This document shows, piece by piece, positions 32,501 through 44,500 of a stretch of 64,000 nt of DNA. The translations under genes and the position numbers were made by a program. Origin of the DNA: Siphonodentalium dalli (lineage: Eukaryota; Mollusca; Scaphopoda; Gadilida; Siphonodentaliidae); NCBI GenBank assembly GCA_032622095.1, contig CP136061.1, positions 81,690,324 to 81,754,323 on the forward strand, in the 5' to 3' direction. The notes below the pieces were generated by a model. The model was given only the letters and a program-made list of their open reading frames with translations, made no database searches and was not told the DNA's origin. Each line of letters starts with the position of its first letter. Positions within the stretch are counted from its first letter, which is position 1.

Positions 32501-35500
32501 GGCAACAAGCCATATTTCCGACTAAATTTTGAAAAGTTACCCATAATTCTGCTGTGGTTAAGAGGTCGATTAATTAGAGCATTACTGTATGTGATTGAGA
32601 ATTATAGTTGGAGCGGTGAGAATTCTGCAGAAAGCCGGCAGCACATTGCCTTTGTATGGCAACCTAGAACAGAAACATTAATACAATAATTATAATTCAC
32701 TCTCCAGTAGATTCTATTAAAGGTGAATGATAGCTGTTCGTAAGAGTTGGTCAGAAATATAAATATCATATTAGGGTATGGCAATACCGACACATATAAA
32801 CATTGTTTTAGGGTATGGCAACCCAACACATATAAACATCGTTTTAGGGTATGGTAATACTTACACATATAAACATCGTTTTAGGGTATGGTAATACAGA
32901 CACATATAAACATCGTTTTAGGGTATGGTAATACCGACACATATAAACATCATTTTAGGGTATGATAATACCGACACATATAAACATCGTTTTAGGGTAT
33001 GGCAATACCGACACATATAAACATCGTTTTAGGGTATGGTAATACCGACACATATAAACATCGTTTTAGGGTATGGTAATACCGACACATATAAACATCG
33101 TTTTAGGGTATGGTAATACCGACACATATAAACATCGTTTAAACATCGTTTTAGGGTATGGCAATACCGACACATATAAACATCGTTTTAGGGTATGGTA
33201 ATACCGACACATATAAACATCGTTTAAACATCGTTTTAGGGTATGGTAATACCGACACATATAAACATCGTTTTAGGCTATGATGATACTGACACGTATA
33301 AACTTTTACCCGGCAAAATTTCAACACCGTGTTGAAATATCTGCGCAAACAGACAAAAAAAAAACCCCAAGATTTCCAGATAAAGAAGGATAACTCTAAA
33401 ATCGAAAATGCAAATAACTTCATTTGCACCTCTTTTGAAAGCAGTCAGGATGGTGAACCTCCACACCAAATATAATTCAGATCGGATAACCCATATGCCC
33501 ATATGGTAGAATGGACATACTGCCAAAGACTTTTCTTTTATGTGGATAAATTATATTTGTACCTTGAAATCAAAAAATCTTTCAAGAATCTGTATTTCTT
33601 CCACCCCGATCTGGTCCTTGAGTTCTGTGAAAATAAACCATATTAGAATCCAAGCCTGCAAATAGCGTGTCTGTCATTTGAAGCATGAGGTCCCCAGAGG
33701 GTGAATTTAGTGATGTTATCCCGCATAGCGGGCTAGCATCACCAAATTCACCCTCTGGAGACCTCATTCTGCTTAGGCCTCATATTATGGGAAGTATCTA
33801 TAGTCTCAAATGAACATTATTTTTAGTTACGTTTTCCCTCTTGGGAAGTTTCTATATCCCCTAATTTGCAGAAGATAAAATGCATAATCGAGGTGCCCAA
33901 TGGGTGAATATCACCATCTTCAACTGGGGAACTTCAATCTGATCCTAGGTTTCCCATAGCAGTTGAGGGCCTAAGCAGAATGAGGTCCCCAGAGGGTTAA
34001 TTTGGTGATGCTAGCCCACTGTGCGGGATAGCATCACTAAATTCACCCTCTGGGGACCTCATTCTGCAAATGTCACCCACGCTATTTGCAGGCTTGTTAG
34101 AATTAGGCCTGAGAATATGGTGTTGGACATTTGCAGAATGAGGTCCCCAGAGGGTGGATTTAGTGATGCTACCCTGTACAGCAAACTACATGTAGCATCA
34201 CCAAATTCATCCTCTGGGGACCTCATTCTGTATAGCCTCATCTGCTATGGGAGACATTGACTCAGATTTAATTTACCAGATGGTGAAGATGGTGATGTGC
34301 ACCCATTGGGTACCTCAATCATGCAAGGTGTCGTCTGCTAATTTGGGAATATAGATAAACTAAACTATATTATAACTTGTCTAGTTTCATGAATAAAACA
34401 TGATTACTGAATTGAGAATAAGTATACTAAGTATCCACCAATCAGGGTTCGCGCTGCCACTCGCCAAATTTGCCAATGGCAAAAATAATTCACATTTGGC
34501 AACTCTTCTACCATTGTATTGATCGGTGATTGGTTTATTGTTGTAGGATAAACCACAATAGATATGCGAAGTATAATTATTAACTAACTGCTTTCCTATC
34601 GATATCAAACGTCGTTCAAACCGCGAATGTCGAAATATAAAACTCAATCAAGGTTGCAGAAAATGATACTATCAGGGATAACATTTGGCAAATTCTAATT
34701 GAATTTGACAAAAAATATTTTCATTTGGCAAATTATTTGGCAAAAGTAAATTTCGGTCCAGCACGGACCCTGCCACCAATATAACAAGACACTGTCAATT
34801 TAGTTTCTGGCGACAATTTTCGTCGTCTATTATACCGAAAATCATATCATAACCATGACCTTGCTTCACCTAACAAACTCTCTTTTTGCTGGTCTGACAA
34901 TTCCAGGTGTAGAAAATAACCTAGATTTAAATAAACAGCTGAGCTTTGGAGGGTGGGTTCATCAAACCTGCAGATTTATAAATTATTATTAACTTATTAT
35001 TCGTTCCCCTGGTTTGTGCTTAGGTAACCCATACCACAGCTTAGCAGAATAGTTACACAAACAGTTATAATCACTGCAACTGTTATTAATAACTACAGAT
35101 GGGCAACTTATTGAAATAGCGTAATAAATTTGAATGTCTCATTTTGGGACTTGATTGAGCAAAAATTAAGGTGAGAATCAGTTATCGCGAGATATACATA
35201 AAACTTTGGCGCAACATGTTTTTCGTTCTTGGAATTTATTTTCATATTAGATAACCTCCAGGGAACTGAATGGTCGTTCACCTCCAATTTGCAGACCTGG
35301 TTCCTTGAGTGTTTTCAAATATTTTTCACCCCGAAGCTAAAGAAATATTAATTTAGGCACGTTAAACAGACATGGCTCATTCGAGCTTCCAAATTTTGTC
35401 TACATAATTTGGAAGGAAGTATAAAATAGGTTGATAGATATTGATATACCGGCTTCATAATCTCTGAAAAATACTTGCCAAGGTCACAGCCATTTTCCAG

Positions 35501-38500
35501 CTATTTTTAATGTTTCGCACAGAAGTGAAATAAACGCTTTATTCCTACCATATCAGGAATAGACAAACACAGAACGCTCTTTTATGTTCCATGCCGTGCA
35601 CATGTCTGTTGTTTGTTTGGAAACCAAACACTTGTGTTCAAAGTTGTATTTTTCATGTGTCTGGGACATAATGCATGTAGAAAGGTAATTATCAACCTAT
35701 TTTGATACTGGGAAAAATTCAAAAGTGAATATTATTAGGTGTAATTTGGAGTGCAAACTGCCAAGCGGCTTTAAATCAAACATGCTATATTTAATTATAC
35801 CTGGAAGAGCAGTAACTTTGAGGTGTAGAGACTGCAGGTGACTAGGATTTAGCTGAACTCTGAACTGTAGAACATCCGTTTTGAACAAAAACACCCCTGG
35901 TTCATTGCACTGTACGTTCTTCAGCTGTAAAAATAAAATAAACATGTACAATGTATTCATGTTACAATGTATTCATGTTACAATATATTCATGTTACAAT
36001 GTATTCTAATTACAATGTATTCATGTTACAATGTATTCTAATTACAATGTATTCATGTTACAATGTATTATAATTACAATGTATTCATGTTACAATGTAT
36101 TCATGTTACAATGTATTCATGTTACAGTGTATTCTAATTACAATGTATTCATGTTACATGTATTCATGTTACAATGTATTCATGTTACAATGTATTATAA
36201 TTACAATGTATTCATGTTACAATGTGTTCTAATTACAATGTATTCATGTTGCAATGTTTAATTACAATGTATTCATGTTACAATGTATTTATGTTACAAT
36301 CTACTCTAATTACAATGTATTCTAGTTGCATGTATTCATGTTACAATGTATTCTAGTTACAATGTATTCATGTTACATTATATGTTTTCATAAAATCTAA
36401 TCCTTTCCATAGTAAATGAGTCTCCCATTCAGTTATAAAATCTACTCCTTTCCATAGTAAATGAGTCTCCCATTCAGTTATAAAATCTAATCCTTTCCAT
36501 AGTAAATGAGTCTCCCATTCAGTTATAAAATCTAATCCTTTCCATAGTAAATGAGTCTCCCATTCAGTTATAAAATCTAATCCTTTCCATAGTAAATAAG
36601 TCTCCCATTCAGTTATAAAATCTAATCCTTTCCATAGTAAATGAGTCTCCCATTCAGTTATAAAATCTAATCCTTTCCATAGTAAATGAGTCTCCCATTC
36701 AGTTATAAAATCTAATCCTTTCCATAGTAAATGAGTCTCCCATTCAGTTATAAAATCTAATCCTTTCCATAGTAAATGAGTCTCCCATTCAGTTATAAAA
36801 TCTAATCCTTTCCATAGTAAATAAGTCTCCCATTCAGTTATAAAATCTAATCCTTTCCATAGTAAATGAGTCTCCCATTCAGTTATAAAATCTAATCCTT
36901 TCCATAGTAAATGAGTCTCCCATTCAGTTATAAAATCTAATCCTTTCCATAGTAAATGAGTCTCCCATTCAGTTATAAAATCTGATCCTTTCCATAGTAA
37001 ATGAGTCTCCCATTCAGTTATAAAATCTAATCCTTTCCATAGTAAATGAGTCTCCCATTCAGTTATAAAATCTAATCCTTTCCATAGTAAATAAGTCTCC
37101 CATTCAGTTATAAAATCTAATCCTTTCCATAGTAAATAAGTCTCCCATTCAGTTATAAAATCTAATCTTTTCCATACTAAATAAGTCTCCCATTCAGTTA
37201 TAAAATCTAATCCTTTCCATAGTAAATAAGTCTCACATTCAGTTATAAAATCTAATCCTTTCCATAATAAATAAGTCTCCCATTCAGTTATAAAATCTAA
37301 TCCTTTCCATAGTAAATAAGTCTCCCATTCAGTTATAAAATCTAATCCTTTCCATAATAAATAAGTCTCCCATTCAGTTATAAAATCTAATCCTTTCCAT
37401 AATAAATAAGTCTCCCATTCAGTTATAAAATCTAATCCTTTCCATAGTAAATAAGTCTCCCATTCAGTTATAAAATCTAATCCTTTCCATAGTAAATAAG
37501 TCTCCCATTCAGTTATAAAATCATAGATGGTCTATTATCAATTTGGAGGGTTCTTGAGGTAATAAGAGCAGACGACAGACAGAAAACCAGATAATACAAG
37601 AGCAGAATGATTCATAAGCAGATTCACAATATTGAGTCATTTCCTTATTTAGATTCGCACAAATTCTATGTTAGTCGTAAAACCCCTAATTTGGTGCGTC
37701 TACAACTTACAACTCGCAATACTATCATAGTAAATTCCCTATTTGGTGTGTGAAATTTGGTGCTAGGAGAAAATACTAACTGAATTGAAAAATATTCATC
37801 TCTTGCAAGAACAATTATATCATGTACACGTTTTCTGTTCCCATTATTTCCCAATCATGAAGTAACGTGGAATAGCTAGATTTTGAACTGACAGCGGGTA
37901 GTATGGGTCAATTAAAATAAAATTTGGTGCCATTTGAATGTGATTGTTGTTGGCGCGAATAATTTTATCTTTGCCCTCAACAGAGCAGCAGAACATTTTC
38001 ATTGGACGATCCGGTAGTTCCGAGTGTTTGTCTGTAAACAAATGGTTCTGTAATGTTTTTGATGTTTGTTTACATATCAAAGAGTAAAACTTGACAATAA
38101 CATGCAATGTACGTGATATTTATGATTAGTATAAGAACAAATTCTGTCTATTATATAATATTCATTCTGCTTATGGCGGTTTTAGATGTGACTATTTTAA
38201 CAACAATACCTATCGCAAAGGCCGCCCCAATCTTTAATGGGTTAGTACTCACTGATTCATCTTGATGTATGGCCCGAGGGAGGTGTTTCCGTAGATAGAC
38301 ACAGCCGAGGAACCGCTCGAGTGGTGAGGCATGTGGGAACGGGAATCCCGGCAGTAAACACGGGGTTAGAATAAGGTTGAACGCTTCCTGTGATAGGATT
38401 GTGGGTATAGATCCGGCCCACGACCGCTGAGGTAACATTCTCGATGGAGGGTTTATAACTGAAAGTTGAAATATAAAAATACGAAGATAAAGTACATATA

Positions 38501-41500
38501 GAAGGTCTATAGGTGAATTAGGCGTCGGTTCGACGACCCAGTACTGGTCAGCCCGAGTATTAACTTCAACAAAAAATATTCATGAGCAAGTGGATTACTT
38601 GTGAAAAGGAGGTAAAGAGAGTCAAGAATATAAAAACAAAATCACTGTAGTCAGGAATAAAAAAATAAGAATGAAAGCATTTCTTTCCGCACTTGGACAT
38701 TGTAAAAATTATTGCATGTGAGAAACAAAATAATAACTGAGGTAATATTCTCGAGGTATATAACTGAAAGTTGAAAATGTAAAAAATACAGGATAAAGTA
38801 CATATTGAAGAAATTATACAGTAAATTCAGCAGGCCCTGTCAATGAAATGAAATTCAGGAATATTTGTCAAAATAAAGTAAAAAATGTTAAACAGAATCA
38901 AGAAAAGAAAACTTAGTCAAGAAAATAAGAATGAACTTAAAGGCCCACTTAATTTCAGAACCCCCAGATCACATTATATAAAATATATGCCATATTGTAT
39001 ACCATTTTAAAGAGGAAGCTCCAAAACAGTGTATTATCAACTTATCCGGTTGAATAAACTGTTAACATGTTGTTTTTGTTGAGTTACTAACATATTTGTA
39101 TTTCAAATAAAATAAATCCTTAAGGCCCACTTAATTTCAGAACCCCCAGATCACATTATATAAAATAGATGCCATATTGTATACCATTTGAAAGAGGAAG
39201 CTCCAAAACATTGTATTATAAACTTATCTGGTATAATAAACAGTGAACATGTTGTTTTTGTTGAGGTACCAACATGTTGTCTGTGCTTAAGTTTCATCTG
39301 GAATGTTCTGCAAAGTCTATTATTTTCAATGTAAGGGGAATAACTCTATATCTTAGTTTGAATTCCGTTGCATTCTGAGAGCGAAATGGGGGAAATGTTT
39401 CTATAATTTCAGCTATGTTCTATTACCCTATGGGCCCCTTCTGAGACACAGATATTCCAAATTGTGATGAATTATAGTATTTTATGTCGTAGATTGTAAT
39501 TGGAACCATTTTCAAGGCACTATAAAAAAATAATTGGTGACTCAAAAATTAAATGGGCCCTTAAATCCGAGTCCTGGTCTCCATAGCAGATGAGGCCTAA
39601 GCAGAATGAGGTCCCAGAGGATGAATTTGGTAATTCTAGCCCGCTGTGTGGGGTAGCGTCACAAAATTCACCCTCTGGGGACCTCATTCTGCAAATGTCC
39701 AGCACCATATTTTGAAGCTTGAGAGTAAACCTTACCTGATGTTTTACTGTAATCTGAGTCCTTGTAATGCATTTGAGGAGACATGGCGATTCTCGATGCT
39801 GGAGAGGGTCCCGGTACGGAGGGGGAGGGTGGCCAATTCCTCGTACCGGGTGATGGCATTGTGAGCGATGGGTTTGGAAATGGTGAACCACCTTCTATGC
39901 CTGCAATAGGAAGAGGTAGTATTATTTATCAGTGGAAAAAGCATACAAAATCAATCACAATATATGGTTCATTTATCTCAGAAAAAACGAAACATGAGAC
40001 ATAGATAAAATTACCCCCTCATATGTGACGCCGGTTGAATTGGCAGTTTGCACTCCAAAATACACCCAATAATATTCACTTCTGTTTTATTCTGGTATTG
40101 AAACAGGTCGATGAATACATGGAACTACCTTTCTATGAGCATTATATGTCCCAGAAAGATGGATTGAAGTTAAAAAAAAAAAAAACTTTGAACACACAAT
40201 GTTTGGTTCCCAAACCAAAGACAACAATTTGCATGGCATGGAACAAAAAAGTACGAAAAAAATAAAACAGCTGGAAAATGGCTGTGACCATGGAAATGAT
40301 TTTTCAGAGCATATTTTGTGTCATTGTCAACCTATCTTATACCTCCTTCCAAATTACGAAGACATAATTTGTAAGCTCGAATGTGCCATGTCCGTAGGAT
40401 TATGCTCATTAACATTCGCTTTTTTCTCATTCCGGGCCAGATAAAAATATTGTTCATAAACAAAGAACTTATGAATGATCATGGGTGACTGGAAGAACTA
40501 TTATATGTCACGGGTGATTATGGCTATCAGACAGAATATTGACATACTTGGAGGACTAATGAATGACGTCACAGGTGACTGCATCGGCATTCCGAGGGAG
40601 CCGGGAGACGGTGCCGGGACGAAAGATCCAGGAGATGGAACGTGTAACTGTGGATTCCCAGGAGAGCCTCCAGCGAGCAGGTTGGCTGGTGAGGGCGTGC
40701 CAATGTAGGTCGCTGACGGAGATGGAGTTATCTGAAAAGTCAAGACATAAAGTATAAATTGGCAGACGACACAGCGCATAATCGAGGTGACCAATGGGTG
40801 CACATCACCATCTTCCCCATCTGGGAATTTCAATTTGAGTCTACGTCTCCCATAACAGATGAGGCCATGCAGAATGAGGTTTCTAGAGGGTACATTTAGT
40901 GATGCTAGGCCGCTGTGCGGAGTAGCGTCACTGAATTCACCCTCTGGGGACCTCATTCTGAAAATGTCCAGCACCATATTTTAAGGCTTGGATATAATAA
41001 TTCAATGGGTGCTACAACTTGTGGAATGGGCTATGCGGGGTAGCATCACTAAATTCACCCTCTGGGGACCTCATTCTGCAAATGACAGACACACTATTTC
41101 AAGGCTTGACCACTTTAACTTGAAAGTGCAGAAAATTATTAAGCATTCACACCAATCTCACTCATGATTTAACTGTTAAAACTAACTCTTTGCATCAAAT
41201 TAACTACTCCCACATGGAAGAGATTACCGGATACCCAAAAATATTAATCAAATGATCTAACTAAATAAACCAGTGAAATTGTTATTCCATACTTTCATAA
41301 GTCATGTATGTTCTGTTCTCATGTTGATCAGAACAAAAAAAAATTAAACCAAAAAAAAAAACTTGTGGAAAGGGTTTACTTGTGTAAACATAACCATCAA
41401 ACACATTGCCTTGCCTGATATGAAAAAAGATTAAAGGTACTCAATCCGATTTCATAGTCCCCATATCATCAGATTCCAACAACAACATTTTTTTTTAAAT

Positions 41501-44500
41501 GCCGCTGTCTGCATAAAAAATTTGGTCCGAGACCGTCAGCTTGAAGAATACTTGCCAGGCTGCCAAAAATTACATATCTTGGGAAACAACAAATTACAAA
41601 AATTTATATCTGATCACTCTGAGCTTTGATGGGTGGGTTCCTCTACTCCAATCAAATATTTTTGACTCCCACTGCCAAAGAAATTGTAATTCGAATTATA
41701 CATCTTTAACCCTTTACCCAACAGAACGGCCCTGTGCCAATGCATTCTCTTATATATGTCGCCTCGCATATATAAGAGAATGCATTGGCTTAACACATTA
41801 AAAATTATAAAATTGTTAAAGAATGTAAGAAAAAATGGTAAAAAGTTTTTAAAAAAAGATTGTTTTTAGGCCAATGCATTCTCTTATATATGCGAGGCGA
41901 CCTATGGTCGACTCGCATATATAAGAGAATGCATTGGCACAGGGCATAACTGTAACTATCACAATGTGGTCAAGGAGCCGGTTCCAATGATATCCATATT
42001 TGTATGGTTCTATTGAGACAGACCGAAGATATTTTAGGCTGTTGAAGCTTTATTTGGCCGGTTTTGACCGGTTTGTTGGGTAAAGGGTTAACCATGTGCT
42101 GATAGGTGTTAATTTTCCATAATTTGCATAAGCTGCTAAATAGTAAGAGCGAAAAATCACTTAAAAGGCGGAGTATGCAGGTTGGAGTCAGTGATATGTA
42201 CTTACGACTGATGACATCCTGGAGGCCCCGGGGGAGGCTGGCGTATGTGGGTTGGAGGGAGGAGTCATGGGACCATGGAATCGCAGGTTTCGAGATCCGG
42301 GTGAGTTGGATACCGGCTGCTGAGACGTGAACAGAGATTCCATGGAGTCTACTCCAATCGGTGAAGGAGGGTTGTCGTCCTCCGTTGTCGATCTCCGTCG
42401 CAGAGCACTACCTGTTACCGTTTCATCCACAAACAAATTAAGGAATGCCTGTAAAAAGAAATTCAGAGTGGCCTGTCAGAATAAAGAGCAGTGGTGTCAT
42501 CATGAATAAAATATAATAACAATGATAACAAAGTCTTTTTTTCCATGATCTGTGGTGATTAGAACAAATATGTTTGCTTGTGAAATGTTATGGTTCTCAG
42601 ACAATTGCCCCCTTATGAAAATATGGCCTTCTGAGTGCTTTTTATGACCCTCCGAAAATAAAAAAAACAAAAATCATCCTGCCGTTCGATGACAATGGAC
42701 AAACCACTGATCATAAATTTAGCTAGACACATTTTAAATGGCCACTTAATTTTCTAACCCCCAGACCATATATAAAATATATGCCATATGTGAAGGAATG
42801 AAGTCAGTTCTTTGTATAACTTTTATTCACGTCTAATATCAATGTATAGTCAACAGCAATGTGATGAGTCAAATCTTGGATGGATGAAAAGACAGGAGCG
42901 CAGATTATTAATTAGCGATCCCATGTTGGCATCTGCCAATTATGTCTGAAGAGCCAAAACTAATTGAAGAGTAGATTAATGTAGGGTTTACATATACGCT
43001 AATGACCTCGTGGGTCGTCAGCGATATCTCTTGTATATGTGACCAACGTTTGACTGAGGCCTGACCTGATGTCTGTTGCATCAGACTTTCTCTTTGTGTT
43101 AATGTTCGCATTCCTCACAGGTCGTGGCCTCTCCAAGTCATGACCTTTGGAATTTGGTTGGGGTCACTATACTTCAATTATATTCCCTGTCTTCCCATCA
43201 ATAAGTTTAGATAGCTATATTTGATATGTACTATCACGTCCCTGTCTTCCCATCAATAAGTTTAGATAGCTATATTTGATATGTACTATCACGTCCCTGT
43301 CTTCCCATCAATAAGTTTAGATAGCTATATTTGATATGTACTATCACGTCCCTTGAATAAGATAAGGGATAGGGGTGCGTTACTCTACACATATTATATA
43401 CCATTTGAAAGACCCTGTGCCAATGCATTATATGTGAGGTTACATAGGTCGCCTCACATATATAAGAGAATGCATTGGCCTGACAATTTTTGGTCATTTT
43501 TTATAAATTTTTCTTACATTCTTTAACAATTTTTATCATTTTTTTTCTAACATTCTTTAACAATTTTTGATAATTTTTTCTTATATTCTTTTTTTTTTTT
43601 TTTTTATTATCAATTTTTCTGATATTCTTTAACAATTTTATCATTTCTTTAATTTTGTTCTTACATTCTTTATCAAATTTTTTTTTTTTTTCTTACATTC
43701 TTTACCATTTTTTACATTTTTTAACAATTGTTATATTATTTTTTTCAGTTTTCTTACATTTTTAACAATTATAAAAAAATAATATAAAATTTGTTAGGCC
43801 AATGCATTCTCTTATATATGCGAGGTGACCTATGGTCGACTCGCATGTATAAGAGAATGCATTGGCAAAGGGTTTTCAAAAAAATTCAGGAAGCTCCAGT
43901 CATGGAAGGGTTAATCACGTAAAGCCAGTTTTAACATCCAACAATGTTCGGGAGTAGACATAAAAACCCTGATTGCTGGGAAATTTTGATCATAAAAAGT
44001 GGGAATAAAAACCAACCCTTTGAGTACACAAATCTCCCATGGGAGCCTCACATATATAAGAGAATGCACTGGCTTACAAGGCTGAGGTAAATATTGTTAG
44101 GCCAATGCATTCTCTTATATATGGGAGGCTCCTTATGGAAGACTCGCATATATAGCGGAATGTATTGGCACAAGGTATTCGCAAAATTTCAGGAATCTCC
44201 AGTCATGGATGGGTTAATTACTCAATCAGGCACAATCATTCAGTTTGCTAATTTCCAAACATTTGTAGTTAAAGTCATGAACAAACCTTGAGTCCTGACG
44301 TTGGAGTGAAGCCATCGATGACTTTGGTGTTGTCAAACAGGCTGTAAGCTCCGTCTCTTATCGCAACGAGATTACCAGAACGGAAATATACATCAATACA
44401 ATTTCCGCCAGATCGGAAATACACGTCTGTACAATTTCTATAAAATCAGTCAAGGAAAGTAATAAAAACATTGCAATGTCACGCGTGTTCAGTTGAGAAA

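Noticed and set aside
36378-37523. 45-bp array as CRISPR or centromeric satellite
   Set aside because: No spacers. It is local, short and intronic, and fits a minisatellite.
39668-39891. Overlapping minus-strand ORFs running from MED14 exon k into a DP-2 element
   Set aside because: Only the exon part is conserved. The continuation past the gtaagg donor is intron and MITE sequence.
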